64,000 nt of DNA from Streptomyces sp. CB01881 (GCF_002953255.1 NZ_CP026498.1:423862-487861), one strand, 5' to 3'. Counted from the stretch's first letter, positions 17,809 through 27,513 are shown. Notes: generated by a model not told the origin, from the letters alone. Translations and numbers: made by a program.

Positions 17809-20622
17809 ATGACCTCAGACCCGAGGGAGCGGAGCACCGTCGAGCCGGGACCGGCGCCGCCCCTGGCGGACACCGTCCTCGCCACCCGCCTGCGGGTTCC
17901 GCCCGTCCCGGCGTCGTTCGTCCGCCGCCCGAGGCTGGCCGAGCGGCTCACCCGTGGCCTGCGGTCGCACCCGCTGCTCCTGGTCAACGGCCCCGCCGGC
18001 GCCGGGAAGACCCTGCTGGTCTCCGACTGGGTGCGGACCGCGCCGCTGCCCGGCCCCGTCGCCTGGCTCACCCTCGAAGAGCAGGACGACGGGCCCGGCG
18101 CCTTCGGCGCCCTGCTCGTCGAGGCGCTCCGCCGCTCGGGTGTCCTCGGTCCCGCCGGGCCGGGCCTCCCGCACGGGGCCGGGCCGGCGCACCCCGGCCT
18201 GCCCGCCCTCCTGGCCGGCGGCCTCGCCGCACGCCGGCAGCCCCTCGTCCTCGTCCTCGACGAGTACGAGCGGGTCCCCTCCCCGGACGTCGCCGCCGAC
18301 CTCCACGCCCTGCTGCGCCACTGCGGTGACGGCCTGCGCCTCGTCCTGGTCAGCCGCAACGAACCGCTGCTGCCCCTGCACCGCTACCGCGCGGCGGACC
18401 AGATCACCGAGGTCCGCGCCGCCGACCTGGCCTTCACCCCCGACGAGGCCGCCGTCCTGCTGCGCCGCCACGGCCTCGGCCTGTCCGAGGAGTGCGTCCG
18501 GGCGCTGACCGCGCGCACCGAGGGCTGGGCGGCCGGCCTGCGCCTGTGCGCGCTGGCCGCCGAACACGCCCCGGACCAGGAGAGGTACCTCAAGGAGTTC
18601 GAGGCCGGGCACAGCGTGATCGCGGACTTCCTGCTCGCCGAGGTCCTGGACGCCCAGCCGGCCGCGACCCGGGACCTCCTGTTGCGCACCAGCCTGCTCG
18701 ACCGCACCCACCCCGCGCTGGCGAACGCCCTCACCGGCAGGGACGACGCGGAGCGCACGCTGGACGAACTCGCCCGCGCGAACACCTTCGTCACCCCGCT
18801 CGGCCACTCCTGGTACCGCCACCACCCGCTGTTCGCGGAGATCCTCCAGGTCCACCTGCGCGCCCGCCACCCCGGCCTGGCGCAGGAGCTCCACGCGACG
18901 GCCGCCCGGTGGCTGCACGGGGCCGGACTGCTCGACGAGGCGCTGCGGCATGCCGCCGCCGCGGACGAGTGGGAGCTCGCGGCGGGCTGGCTGGTGCAGG
19001 ACCTCGCCATCGGGCGGTTCTTCGGCGAGCGGGCGGCCGCGGCACCGGCCGGGGTGTTCGCCGCCATGCCGCCGGGCACCGGTGGTCCGGCGGCCGAGCT
19101 GGTCCGCGCCGCCCGGGCCATCGCCGCACACGACACCGGGAAGGGCCTCGCCCACCTGGACCGCGCCCTTCAGCGGGCGGCCGCCACCGGTGGCGACGAC
19201 ATCGCGACACGGCTGAGCGCGGCCTTCCTGCGGCTGATGGCGGCCCGCTCGGCCGGCACCGGCCCGGCCGTCGAGGAGGCCGCACACACGGTCGAGCGGC
19301 TCGGCCGTCGGCTCCCCGAGCGGTGGCGCGACCACCCGGAACTCTCCGCGCTGTCGTCGGCCGCGCTCGCCACCGCCCGGCTCTGGGAGGGGCACGTCGA
19401 CGAGGCCCGCGCGGGCCTGCTGGCGGACCTCGGCGGCACCGCGGCGAGCGGCGGCACGGCAGGCGACAGGACGGGCGCCAGGGCGACGGGGGACGGCGCG
19501 GCGGGTGACGGCGCAGCAGCCACCGTGGCCGGGGGCGGTACATCGGCGAGCGACCGGCCGCTGCTCCTGCCCGAGTCGCACGGCCTGCTCGCCTTGGCGG
19601 AGCTGCTGAAGGGCACGCCCGGCCGGGCCGAGTCCCACGCCCTGCACGCGGTCCGCGAGGCGCAGGCGCAGGACCCGTTGGGGAGCGGCGGGTGCGGCCT
19701 CGCCCACCTCGTCCTCGCCGAGGTCGCCGCGGAGCGCGACGACCTGCCGACGGCCCGGGTCAGCCTGCGGCTCGCCGAGGCGGACGGCAACGGCGACCCC
19801 CTGCAACAGGCGGAGCTCGACGTCACCCGTGCCAGGCTGGCGCTCTACGGCGGCGACCCGCGCGGGGCGCTCGCGTTGCTCGGCGGGCCGGCCCCGGCCG
19901 GGCGGCCGCAGGCGCCACCGGACGGGCCGCCCGGGGTGGCGTACCCCCCGGCCGGGACGCCCTGGGAGGCCTCGCCCTGGGCCCGGGACCGCGCCACGAC
20001 CGTCGCCGCGGCCGCGCTCCTGGACACCGGCGACGCCCGGGCGGCCCTGGAGGCCCTGGACGCCGGCCGTGCCGGGAGCCCCGAGGCCGCCCTCGTCGCG
20101 GCCCGGGCGCACCTGGCCCGCGGCGACCGGCGGGCGGCGGAGGAGGCCCTGCCGCGGGACGTCGGCCGCACACCGGCCGTCGCCGCCCGCGCCCTGCTGG
20201 TCCGGGCCGAGTCGAAGCTGGCGGCCGGGCAGGACGACGCGGCGCTGCGCCTCGTCGCGCACGCCCTCGCCATGGCGCGGCCCGACCGGCTGCGGCGGGC
20301 GTTCCTGGAGGCCGGGCCGTGGCTGCCCCGCTTCCTGCGGGGCCGGCCGTTCCTGACCGCGGCCCACGCGTGGCTGCCCGACACGATGCGGGACGGCGCG
20401 GGGCGGTCCCCCGCGACGGCCGCGCCGGTCGAGCCGTTGACCGCGCGCGAGCAGGAGGTGCTCGAACGGGTGGCGCAGCTGATGTCGACCGCCGAGGTGG
20501 CCGCCGAGCTCAACGTGTCGGTCAACACGGTCAAGACCCATCTCAAGAACATCAACCGCAAGCTGTGCACCACCCGCCGGGCGGACGCCGTCCGCCGGGC
20601 CCGCCGGCTGCATCTGCTGTAG
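17809..20622 (+). CDS. MalT-like LuxR family ATPase regulator (LAL type)
   Basis: The protein has 937 residues from ATG 17809. An in-frame GTG nine bases upstream is equally possible, and neither start has a strong ribosome site. Walker A is NGPAGAGKT at residues 60-68 and Walker B is LVLVLDEYE near 146-154, forming a STAND-type ATPase. A long TPR-like middle region follows, with a Gly/Ala/Thr-rich low-complexity insert near residue 560. The C-terminal LuxR helix-turn-helix (LTAREQEVLERVAQLMSTAE, then LNVSVNTVKTHLKNI) occupies the last 65 residues. Such regulators bind ATP and an inducer, oligomerise and activate transcription. It is divergent from the DUF6325/SHOCT genes. Confidence 0.9.
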   Translation: MTSDPRERSTVEPGPAPPLADTVLATRLRVPPVPASFVRRPRLAERLTRGLRSHPLLLVNGPAGAGKTLLVSDWVRTAPLPGPVAWLTLEEQDDGPGAFGALLVEALRRSGVLGPAGPGLPHGAGPAHPGLPALLAGGLAARRQPLVLVLDEYERVPSPDVAADLHALLRHCGDGLRLVLVSRNEPLLPLHRYRAADQITEVRAADLAFTPDEAAVLLRRHGLGLSEECVRALTARTEGWAAGLRLCALAAEHAPDQERYLKEFEAGHSVIADFLLAEVLDAQPAATRDLLLRTSLLDRTHPALANALTGRDDAERTLDELARANTFVTPLGHSWYRHHPLFAEILQVHLRARHPGLAQELHATAARWLHGAGLLDEALRHAAAADEWELAAGWLVQDLAIGRFFGERAAAAPAGVFAAMPPGTGGPAAELVRAARAIAAHDTGKGLAHLDRALQRAAATGGDDIATRLSAAFLRLMAARSAGTGPAVEEAAHTVERLGRRLPERWRDHPELSALSSAALATARLWEGHVDEARAGLLADLGGTAASGGTAGDRTGARATGDGAAGDGAAATVAGGGTSASDRPLLLPESHGLLALAELLKGTPGRAESHALHAVREAQAQDPLGSGGCGLAHLVLAEVAAERDDLPTARVSLRLAEADGNGDPLQQAELDVTRARLALYGGDPRGALALLGGPAPAGRPQAPPDGPPGVAYPPAGTPWEASPWARDRATTVAAAALLDTGDARAALEALDAGRAGSPEAALVAARAHLARGDRRAAEEALPRDVGRTPAVAARALLVRAESKLAAGQDDAALRLVAHALAMARPDRLRRAFLEAGPWLPRFLRGRPFLTAAHAWLPDTMRDGAGRSPATAAPVEPLTAREQEVLERVAQLMSTAEVAAELNVSVNTVKTHLKNINRKLCTTRRADAVRRARRLHLL

Positions 20623-20782
20623 GGCCCGTCCCGCACGACCCGTCGGGTGCGCGCACCGGCCCGGGTTCACCTCGGTGGGGTGATGCCCGGGCGTGCCGGG
20701 CGCGGGCAGTATGGGAGTCGGAAGCCGCTCACCGAGCCGCCCGCCACGGACCGACACCGTGGTCCGATCCGGGGGAGCATTC

Positions 20783-20983
20783 ATGCGCTACGAGATACGA
20801 GTCGCCGGCTGGATGTCGGACGTCCTGCGGCGCGAGGGCTTCCCCGACCTGGAGAGCTGCCTCCTCGCGGGCGAGACCGTCCTGGTGGGGCGCGTCGTCG
20901 ACGAGGCCCACCTGTACGGGCTGCTGGCCCGCTTCCAGGCCCTGGGCCTGCGGGTCACCGAGTTCCGGCAGGTGGTCGAGTGA
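20783..20983 (+). CDS. Small protein, 66 aa, unknown function
   Basis: ATG 20783 follows GGGGGAG at 20771-20777. The sequence reads as one compact alpha/beta fold (YEIRVAGWMSDVLRREGFPD, VDEAHLYGLLARFQALGLRV), similar to small streptomycete proteins that look like a single ferredoxin-fold or ACT-like unit. No signal peptide. It lies 160 bases after the MalT-like regulator, before a shared terminator. Confidence 0.75.
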   Translation: MRYEIRVAGWMSDVLRREGFPDLESCLLAGETVLVGRVVDEAHLYGLLARFQALGLRVTEFRQVVE

Positions 20984-21003
20984 GCCGTGCCGGGTCCCCG
21001 CAG

Positions 21004-21046
21004 GACGGTGGACCGGGCGCCCCGTGAGGGTGCCCGGTCCACCGTC
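21004..21046. terminator. Bidirectional hairpin terminator
   Basis: A perfect 15-bp inverted repeat (21004-21018 with 21032-21046, loop 13) sits between the convergent ends of the 66-residue gene (stop 20983) and the DUF7144-like gene (stop 21077). Confidence 0.7.
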
Positions 21047-21076
21047 AGCCGTGTCGCCGCCGACCGCCGGGAGGGG

Positions 21077-21568
21077 TCATCCGCCGGCGTCGCCGCCCGC
21101 CGTGCCGGACGGCCCGGTGGCGGTCCGCTCCGGTTCCGTCCTGGGTTCCGTCCTGCCGCCGTGGGCGATCAGCGCGTAGATCGCGATGACGTCGAGGGCG
21201 ATGATCATCACCGACCAGACCGGGTAGGACGGGATGAACGCCATCTGCGCGAACCCGTTCAGGACCAGCACGCCGACACCGAACCAGCGGGCCACCTGCA
21301 CCCGGGCCAGGATGCCCACGACGGTGAAGCCCTGGGCGATCGCGAGGGCGAGGATCGCCCAGCCCCAGGCCCGGAGGTCCCCGAAGACGTAGTGGGCGTT
21401 GCCGACGAAGACGTGCGAGCGGTTGATCGCCGCGATGCCGTCCAGGCCGTTGAACAGGGCGAGGACGCCCATGAGGACGGCGGCGAAGGTCAGCATCGCA
21501 TCGGCGTGTGCCGCCGGTGACGAGGCCGACGGGCCGACCGGCTGGGCGTGGTGTTGTGCCGTTGCCAT
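21077..21568 (-). CDS. DUF7144-like four-helix membrane protein
   Basis: ATG 21568 is behind GGAGG, giving 163 residues. Four transmembrane helices are clear: LTFAAVLMGVLALFNGLDGI, WGWAILALAIAQGFTVVGIL, WFGVGVLVLNGFAQMAFI and WSVMIIALDVIAIYALI. The tail is polar and Thr/Glu rich. The motif FNGLDGIAAI...VFGDLRAWGW is typical of this actinobacterial family of unknown function. It is followed upstream by a PLDc_N/SHOCT protein on the same strand, 19 bases away. Confidence 0.85.
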   Translation of the reverse strand: MATAQHHAQPVGPSASSPAAHADAMLTFAAVLMGVLALFNGLDGIAAINRSHVFVGNAHYVFGDLRAWGWAILALAIAQGFTVVGILARVQVARWFGVGVLVLNGFAQMAFIPSYPVWSVMIIALDVIAIYALIAHGGRTEPRTEPERTATGPSGTAGGDAGG

Positions 21569-21587
21569 CGAAAGCCTCCGATTCGGG

Positions 21588-21986
21588 TCACGCCAGGGCA
21601 CGCGACTTCGCGCGCTGGTACTCGTCCTCCGTCAGGTCGCCGCTCTTGCGGAGCTCCGCCAGCTTGGCCAGTTCGTCGGCCGTGCCCGCGCCGGCGGGCT
21701 GCGAGGTGGCCGCGTCGCGCACGTACTCGCGGAACTCCTGCTCGTTCCTGCGGCTCTGGGCCGCCATCCGCATGCCCATGCCCCTGCCACGGGCGATCAG
21801 GTAGACGAACACCCCGAGGAACGGCAGGACGATGACGAACACGCACCAGCCGGCCTTGCCCCAGCCGTTCACGTCGTCGTCGCGGAACAGGTCTGCGAAG
21901 ACCTGGAACAGCAACATGATCCACAGCACCCAGAGGAAGAACCACATGGTGGTGAGGAAGATGTTCAACAGCGGATAGTCGTCCAT
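21588..21986 (-). CDS. PLDc_N-SHOCT membrane protein
   Basis: The 132-residue protein starts at ATG 21986 behind GGGAGA. Two membrane helices (MWFFLWVLWIMLLFQVFADL and WCVFVIVLPFLGVFVYLIA) form the phospholipase-D N-terminal-like domain. A charged linker and a SHOCT motif (ELAKLAELRKSGDLTEDEY) follow. There is no HKD catalytic motif, so it is not a phospholipase. It precedes the DUF7144-like gene in a probable two-gene operon linked to envelope stress (context inference). Confidence 0.88.
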   Translation of the reverse strand: MDDYPLLNIFLTTMWFFLWVLWIMLLFQVFADLFRDDDVNGWGKAGWCVFVIVLPFLGVFVYLIARGRGMGMRMAAQSRRNEQEFREYVRDAATSQPAGAGTADELAKLAELRKSGDLTEDEYQRAKSRALA

Positions 21987-22195
21987 CGTCTGTCTCCCGC
22001 CTCTCCCGGCATCGGAGGTGGGCCCGGCCCTCCTGCGAACGGGCCCGGTGCTCCGCTTCCCACGCTCCCGGTCGGCCCGCCTCCGCGCACCACCCCCAAC
22101 GGGTGATCCGCGCGGGCTTGCGGACCGGCGTCCGACGTGCCGGGACGGGTGTTCCGGGCGAGCATGGGACGACACCCCTCGAAAGGTGGAATGCG

Positions 22196-22465
22196 ATGTT
22201 CCAGCTGCTGTGGATTCTGCTCATCGGATTCGTGCTGGGCATGATCGCCAAGCTCCTCCTGCGCGGCCCGCAGGCGATCCCGTGGTGGCTGACGATGCTG
22301 CTCGGCGCAGCCGGCGCCTGGCTGGGCAACGCGGTCGCCGGCTGGATCGGCGTCGCCCACACGAGCGGCATCGACTGGACCCGTCACGCGCTCCAGCTCG
22401 GCTTCGCCGTCGCCCTGGTCGCCCTCGTCGCCCCCGCCTGGACCAGGTCCCGCCCCGGCAGGTGA
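22196..22465 (+). CDS. GlsB/YeaQ/YmgE-like stress membrane protein
   Basis: ATG 22196 has AGGTGGA five bases upstream; the protein has 89 residues. Three hydrophobic segments are visible, with the Gly-rich family signature near the start (LLIGFVLGMIAKLLLRG) and GAAGAWLGNAVAGWIG in the middle. GlsB-type proteins anchor Asp23-like stress proteins at the membrane in Gram-positive bacteria; the exact role here is unknown. It is divergent from the PLDc_N/SHOCT operon. Confidence 0.8.
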   Translation: MFQLLWILLIGFVLGMIAKLLLRGPQAIPWWLTMLLGAAGAWLGNAVAGWIGVAHTSGIDWTRHALQLGFAVALVALVAPAWTRSRPGR

Positions 22466-22488
22466 CCGCCCGCGGCGCCGCGGGCGGT
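22465..22488. terminator. 24-bp perfect palindrome, bidirectional terminator
   Basis: ACCGCCCGCGGC followed by its exact complement forms a strong hairpin. It overlaps the last base of the GlsB-like stop codon and lies 27 bases from the convergent permease stop at 22516. Confidence 0.65.
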
Positions 22489-22515
22489 GGCCGGCCCGGT
22501 CCTCCCCGGCCGGCC

Positions 22516-24486
22516 TCAGCCGACGTGGACGCGCGGGCGGCGGTTGCGGTCCGGCTCGGCCTCGCGCAGCACCTCGCGGGTGACCGGGGCGACCTCGCCG
22601 TGGCCGAACAGGAAGAACCGCAGGAACTGGGCGAAGGGGTTGCCCTCCGTCCACTCGAAGTAGATGTGCGGCTGCTGCCCCGTCCGGTCGCGGACCGTCA
22701 GCAGCAGTGCCGCCAGCGCGTTCGGCACGCTGGAGCTCTCCAGCGAGAGCACCCGGTACCGGTCGTGCAGCACCTCGCCGTGGACCCGGAGGACGGCCTC
22801 GAACTCCGACGGGTCCCGGACGGTGACCTCGACGAAGACCAGGTCGTCCTCGGCCGGGATGTCGTTGTCCGCGCGGATCTGCCGCTTCTTCTCCTGGTAC
22901 TCCACGAGGTCCCGGCTGTTGGGCTCGTTGGCGATCAGCCGCAGCGGGCGGTGCGTGTAGTCGCGGACGAAGCGCTCCGCGGCCTCGTCCAGGACCACGT
23001 CGGTCACGCGCAGCTCGAACGCCCGCTTGAGCCGGGAGAGCAGCGAGAGCAGCATGATGCCGGCGATGAAGCAGGCTCCGATCTTGACGCCGTCCGGCCG
23101 CTCGGCGATGTTCACCGCCGTCGTGTAGAGGAAGACCCCGGCGATCACCGCGAAACCGATGGTCCAGTTGCGCTCCCGCGCCTTGTGGGCCGCGATGGTG
23201 ACGGCGATCGCGGCCGAGCTGATCAGCACCAGGACGCCGGTGGCGTACGCGCCGCCCTGGGCGTCCACGCTGGCGTCGAAGATCCACGTCACCAGGAACG
23301 CGATGGCGGTCAGCACCAGGACGGTCGGGCGCACCGCGCGGGCCCAGGTCGGGGCCATGCCGTAGCGGGGCAGGTAGCGGGGCATCAGGTTGAGCAGCCC
23401 GGCCATCGCCGAGGCGCCCGCGAACCAGAGGATGAGGATGGTGGAGAGGTCGTAGATGCTGCCGAAGGTGTTGCCGAGGTACTCGTGGGCCAGGTAGGCG
23501 AGGGCGCGCCCGTTGGCCTGGCCGCCGGGCTCGAAGGCCGCCTTGGGGATCAGCAGGGTGGTGATGAAGCTGGTGGTGATCAGGAAGACGCTCATGATCA
23601 GCGCGGCCGTGGTGAGCAGCTTGCGGGCGCCGCGGATGCGGCCGGTCGGCTTCTCCTCGGTGTCGTCCGGGTCGCCCTCGATGTGCGGCATCACCGCGAC
23701 GCCGGTCTCGAAGCCGGACAGGCCCAGCGCCAGTTTGGGGAAGACCACCAGGGCGACGCCGATCATGGCGATCGCGTTGCCGTGTTCGGCGGTCAGCGCG
23801 TCCACCCAGTCGCCGACCACGTGCGGGGCGCGCAGGACCTCGTAGAGGCCGGTGGCGACCACGACGACGTTCAGCGACAGGTAGACGGCGACCAGGACGA
23901 CGGCCAGGCCGATCGCCTCGCTGAACCCCTTGAGGAAGACGCCGCCGAGCAGGGCGACCAGGACGAGCGTGATCAGCACCTGCTTGCCGGAGAGGGCACT
24001 GCTCAGATGCGGGTTCTCCACCAGGTGAGCAGTGGCGTCGGCGGCCGACAGGGTGATGGTGATCATGAAGTCGGTGGCTGCGAAGCCGAGCAGCGTCAGG
24101 ACGAAGATCTTGCCCTTCCAGAACGAGAGCAGCCGCTCCAGCATCGCGATCGAGCCCTCGCCGTGCGGGCTCTCCTGCGCCACCCGCCGGTACACCGGCA
24201 GCGCGCCGAACAGCGTGACGAGCACCAGCACGATGGTCGCCACCGGCGACAGCAGTCCGGCCGCGAGGGCGGCGATGCCCGGCTGGTAGCCGAGCGTCGA
24301 GAAGTAGTCCAGGCCGGTCAGGCACATCACCCGCCACCAGCGGGCGCCCTTGTGCTCGACGGGCGCCTGGGCGTGCGGGCCCGGGTGCTGCTTGGACATG
24401 TCCGCCAGGCCTTCGAGCAGCCAGGCCCGCAGTCGCTGCCGTACCGACGGCACGGCCCCCGGACCGACCGAAGCTGACGAGCCCAC
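22516..24486 (-). CDS. APC superfamily amino acid permease with C-terminal cytoplasmic domain
   Basis: The chosen start is GTG 24486 with AGGGGA upstream, giving 656 residues. An earlier GTG at 24522 would put the start inside a 10-bp repeat array. Helix 1 carries [17 protein letters not shown], the unwound G-Y-Q-P substrate loop of APC transporters, and about twelve helices follow. After the last helix there are about 160 soluble residues beginning [19 protein letters not shown]. This is the long form common in actinobacteria and related to KUP-like or GlnP-like permeases. The substrate is probably an amino acid or K+, undetermined. Confidence 0.88.
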   Translation of the reverse strand: MGSSASVGPGAVPSVRQRLRAWLLEGLADMSKQHPGPHAQAPVEHKGARWWRVMCLTGLDYFSTLGYQPGIAALAAGLLSPVATIVLVLVTLFGALPVYRRVAQESPHGEGSIAMLERLLSFWKGKIFVLTLLGFAATDFMITITLSAADATAHLVENPHLSSALSGKQVLITLVLVALLGGVFLKGFSEAIGLAVVLVAVYLSLNVVVVATGLYEVLRAPHVVGDWVDALTAEHGNAIAMIGVALVVFPKLALGLSGFETGVAVMPHIEGDPDDTEEKPTGRIRGARKLLTTAALIMSVFLITTSFITTLLIPKAAFEPGGQANGRALAYLAHEYLGNTFGSIYDLSTILILWFAGASAMAGLLNLMPRYLPRYGMAPTWARAVRPTVLVLTAIAFLVTWIFDASVDAQGGAYATGVLVLISSAAIAVTIAAHKARERNWTIGFAVIAGVFLYTTAVNIAERPDGVKIGACFIAGIMLLSLLSRLKRAFELRVTDVVLDEAAERFVRDYTHRPLRLIANEPNSRDLVEYQEKKRQIRADNDIPAEDDLVFVEVTVRDPSEFEAVLRVHGEVLHDRYRVLSLESSSVPNALAALLLTVRDRTGQQPHIYFEWTEGNPFAQFLRFFLFGHGEVAPVTREVLREAEPDRNRRPRVHVG

Positions 24487-24850
24487 GAAGTCCCCTGTCC
24501 ACGACTGTCCACGACTGTCCACGACGCCGGCCGCCCACCGGCACGCGGCTCCCGACCTCCGGCCGCCGGACGGACGGCCCGGTCAGGCTATGTGACCTGC
24601 TCCCCCGCGGCCGGGAACGCTGCGGGCGCGCCCCGGCGCGTCGCCCGCTCGGCGTCTGCCCGGCGGCTGCTCCTCGCCTACCCTGCGCCTGTTCAGCGCC
24701 TGTTCCGCGTCCTGGGGAGCCGCCCCGCACCGCGGTGGAGGGGCCGGTCCCGGGCGCGGCTAGACTCGCTCGACCGAAGTGAACAACTGTCCGGCCGGAC
24801 GAAAGCGCCGACGGCGCGGCACGGCCGGGGATCGCGCGAGGGAATAGAAC
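24487..24850. other. Divergent intergenic region, permease / mannosyltransferase
   Basis: It contains the triple 10-bp repeat next to the permease start and two copies of GCGCCTGTTC near 24685-24710. TAGACT at 24761-24766 could be a -10 box for the plus-strand gene, but no matching -35 box is evident. No gene. Confidence 0.4.
24496..24525. repeat. Three tandem copies of a 10-bp repeat
   Basis: TGTCCACGAC is repeated exactly three times, directly upstream of the chosen permease start. In the minus-strand reading it would code a frame-shifting repeat, which argues against using the upstream GTG start. Confidence 0.9.
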
Positions 24851-25591
24851 ATGGTCGAGGCCTCCCCCAAGGTCGTTGTCGTCGTGCCCACGTACAACGA
24901 GCGGGAGAACCTCCCGGTCCTCGCCGGGCTGCTCGCGGACCTCAAGCTGCCCGGCCTGCACCTGCTGGTGGTCGACGACAACTCGCCCGACGGCACCGGG
25001 GAGGTCGCGGACAAGCTCGCCGCGGACTCCCCCGGCACGGTCGGCGTGCTGCACCGCACCGAGAAGGACGGCCTCGGACGCGCGTACATAGCGGGCATGA
25101 CCCGGGCTCTGGAGGAGGGCGCGGACGTGGTGATCCAGATGGACGCCGACCTCTCGCACCCGGCCTCGGTGCTCCCGGTGATGGTGGAGACCCTGATGGC
25201 CGGCGACACCGCCGTGGTGATCGGCTCCCGCTACGTACCGGGCGGCTCGACCGCCGAGGAGTGGCCGTGGCACCGCAAGGCGCTGTCGGCCTGGGCGAAC
25301 TTCTACGTCAACACGATCCTCAGCCTCGGGGTCCGGGACGCCACCGCCGGGTTCAAGGCCTGGCGGGCGGAGACCCTGCGGGCCATCGACCTGCCCTCGG
25401 TGAACAGCAACGGGTACTCGTTCCAGGTCGAGCTGAACTACCGGGTCGTCAAGCGCGGGCTGACCATCCGTGAGGTGCCGATCCGCTTCGAGGAGCGGGT
25501 CAAGGGCGCGTCGAAGATGAGCCTCGGGGTCCAGGTGGAGTCCGCGATGGCACCGTGGAAGCTGCTCCGCGACCAGCGCAAGCAGCCGTGA
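24851..25591 (+). CDS. Polyprenol monophosphomannose synthase (GT2)
   Basis: ATG 24851 is behind GAGGGA, 246 residues. The GT2 fold is clear: VVVVVPTYNERENLPVL, LLVVDDNSPDGTGEVAD, and VIQMDADLSHPASVLP with the metal-binding DAD. NGYSFQVELNYR and GASKMSLGVQVE are typical of dolichol/polyprenol-phosphate mannosyltransferases such as Ppm1. The enzyme moves mannose from GDP-mannose to polyprenyl phosphate, the donor for protein O-mannosylation and lipoglycans in actinobacteria. It lacks the fused Lnt domain seen in mycobacteria, as usual in Streptomyces. Confidence 0.93.
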   Translation: MVEASPKVVVVVPTYNERENLPVLAGLLADLKLPGLHLLVVDDNSPDGTGEVADKLAADSPGTVGVLHRTEKDGLGRAYIAGMTRALEEGADVVIQMDADLSHPASVLPVMVETLMAGDTAVVIGSRYVPGGSTAEEWPWHRKALSAWANFYVNTILSLGVRDATAGFKAWRAETLRAIDLPSVNSNGYSFQVELNYRVVKRGLTIREVPIRFEERVKGASKMSLGVQVESAMAPWKLLRDQRKQP

Positions 25592-25684
25592 CCCCCGCCC
25601 CGGCGGCCACCGGGCCCGGCTCTTTCGGGTAGCGCTCCGCCGCTCCGGCGGTGGAGAGGGCCGCCACGGGGAAGGAAGGGCGGC

Positions 25685-26962
25685 ATGGCCCTTCTTCCGG
25701 AGACCTTCGCGACCGCACTGCGCCGCGGCGCCCGAGAACCCTTCGTCGTCCAGACGATCCGGGCGACGGTGGCCGCCACCCTGTCGTACGCGGTGGCCAC
25801 CCGGCTGAGCAGCGAACCGGCCCCGCTCACCGCTCCGCTGACGGCGCTGCTGGTGGTCCAGGTCACCGTCTACTCGACGCTGACCACCAGCATCCGCCGG
25901 GTCAACTCGGTGGTGGTCGGGGTGCTGATCGCGATCGGGTTCAGCTCGGTCGTCGGGCTCTCCTGGTGGAGCCTCGGGCTGATCATCCTGGCCTCGCTGA
26001 CGATCGGGCGGTTCGTCCGGGTGGACGAGTTCGTCCAGGAGGTCGCGATCAGCGCGATGCTCATCCTGGGCGTCTCACAGGTGACCTCGCAGGCCTGGGA
26101 CCGGGTCCTGGAGACCCTGATCGGCGCCGTCGTCGGGCTGCTGTTCAACCTGGTGTTCGCACCGCCGGTCTGGGTGGACACCGCCGGCGAGTCGATCGAG
26201 GACCTCGCCCGGCGAGCCCGCCACCTGCTGAACGGCATCGCCGAGGAACTCGGCCGGCCGACCCCGGTGGAACGCGCGGCCGAGCGGCTGCACGAGGCCC
26301 GCCGGCTCGACCAGGCCATCGCGGACGTCGACGGGGCGCTGCGCCAGGCCGAGGACAGCCTGCGGCTCAACCCGAGGATCAGCGAGGGCCTGCTCTCCCG
26401 GCTGGTGCTGCGCACCGGGCTGGACACGCTGGAGATCTGCGTGGTGGTGATCCGGGTGCTGGCCCGCTCGCTCACCGACCTGGCCAAGCGGCGCGCTCCC
26501 GGCGAGCAGCTGTTCCCCGCCGAGGTGGCGGTGGCGCTGGAGGAGCTGCTGGCGCACGTCGGCGGGGCGCTGGTGAGCTTCGCGGTGCTGGTCACCACCC
26601 AGGTGAGCCACAACGCCGAGGAGGCCGAGCAGCGGCTCACCGCCGAGCTGGCCGCCGCCTGGGCCAGCCGGGAGAACGTCGCCCAGCTGTTGCTGCGGCA
26701 GGTTCAGCAGCACCCCGAGGCCTGGCAGCTGCACGGCGCGCTGCTGGCCGAGGTGGACCGGATCCTGGACGAGCTGGACCTCGAACACCGCGGTCGGCGG
26801 CTGATGGAGGAGCTGGACCGGGCGTCGGTGGCGAACCGGGAGCGGTTCTCCCGGTTCGCCTGGCTGCGCCGGCTGGCGCGCGGCGAGCGGCTGCGCGCCA
26901 GCCGGCTGCGGCCCGCCGGGCTGGCCCGGCTCTGGCGCGGACGCGAGCGCCGGGCGGGGTAG
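25685..26962 (+). CDS. FUSC/aromatic acid exporter family-like membrane protein
   Basis: ATG 25685 follows AAGGAAGGG, 425 residues. The first 165 residues form a bundle of about five to six helices (TLSYAVATRLSSEPAPLTAP, VVGVLIAIGFSSVVGLSWWS, IGAVVGLLFNLVFAPPVWV), matching the FUSC/ArAE N-terminal domain. The rest is a long helical cytoplasmic part with many Glu, Arg and Leu and likely coiled coils. Proteins of this type are linked to efflux of aromatic acids or to envelope stress. It is 93 bases after the mannosyltransferase gene and could share its transcript. Confidence 0.85.
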   Translation: MALLPETFATALRRGAREPFVVQTIRATVAATLSYAVATRLSSEPAPLTAPLTALLVVQVTVYSTLTTSIRRVNSVVVGVLIAIGFSSVVGLSWWSLGLIILASLTIGRFVRVDEFVQEVAISAMLILGVSQVTSQAWDRVLETLIGAVVGLLFNLVFAPPVWVDTAGESIEDLARRARHLLNGIAEELGRPTPVERAAERLHEARRLDQAIADVDGALRQAEDSLRLNPRISEGLLSRLVLRTGLDTLEICVVVIRVLARSLTDLAKRRAPGEQLFPAEVAVALEELLAHVGGALVSFAVLVTTQVSHNAEEAEQRLTAELAAAWASRENVAQLLLRQVQQHPEAWQLHGALLAEVDRILDELDLEHRGRRLMEELDRASVANRERFSRFAWLRRLARGERLRASRLRPAGLARLWRGRERRAG

Positions 26963-27016
26963 CCCGGACGGGACACGCACGGGCAGGGTGCAACGGGCGG
27001 GACAAGCACGGGCGGG

Positions 27017-27046
27017 GTGGCACGGGCGGTTGTGGCACGGGCGGTT
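27017..27046. repeat. Two tandem copies of a 15-bp repeat between convergent genes
   Basis: GTGGCACGGGCGGTT occurs twice without a gap, then restarts partially. It lies between the FUSC-type gene and the convergent SRPBCC gene. Confidence 0.85.
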
Positions 27047-27059
27047 GTGGCGCCGTCCG

Positions 27060-27509
27060 TCAGGGCATCGACCAGGGTTCCTGCGGGAGCGGCCTGCCGC
27101 TCTCCAGGTAGGTCTTCAGGTTGGACAGGACGGCCGACCACCCGGCCTCGGCGTCGGCGCGCTCGGCCTCGTCGGCGAGCCGGTCGTGGGTGACGGTGAG
27201 CCGGGTGAGGTCCAGGTGTCCCTGGAGCTCGAAGGTGACCCGGGAGGGGCCGCCCGGGCGCTGCTCGTCCGGACCGGCCCAGGTGGTGATCAGCCGGTGC
27301 GGGCGTTCGGCGGCCTCGACCGTGCCGGCCACGTCGACGGTGCCGGATTCGTCGGTCCGCCGGTGCTCCCAACGGGCACCGGGCAGCCAGGTGGAGACGT
27401 TGCGGTGGCCCCAGTAGGCGGCGGACTCGTCGGCGTTGGTGAGTGCGTGCCAGACGTGCTGCGGGGTGGCACGGACGTAGAGGATGCAGCGGTAGGGCGC
27501 GGCGGTCAC
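27060..27509 (-). CDS. SRPBCC / AHSA1-like domain protein
   Basis: The start is GTG 27509, four bases after the stop of the upstream VOC gene, giving 149 residues. CILYVRATPQHVWHALTNAD at the N-terminus and the central WLPGARWEHRRTDE and RLITTWAG segments fit the START-like AHSA1 fold, a small hydrophobic-ligand pocket. The two genes are translationally coupled. VOC plus AHSA1 pairs are frequent in Streptomyces; their shared role is not known to me. Confidence 0.88.
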   Translation of the reverse strand: MTAAPYRCILYVRATPQHVWHALTNADESAAYWGHRNVSTWLPGARWEHRRTDESGTVDVAGTVEAAERPHRLITTWAGPDEQRPGGPSRVTFELQGHLDLTRLTVTHDRLADEAERADAEAGWSAVLSNLKTYLESGRPLPQEPWSMP

Positions 27510-27513
27510 GGCG

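Noticed and set aside
21965..25273. Minus-strand open frame of 1,102 codons over the permease
   Set aside because: Antisense shadow typical of GC-rich DNA; the APC permease frame has all family motifs.
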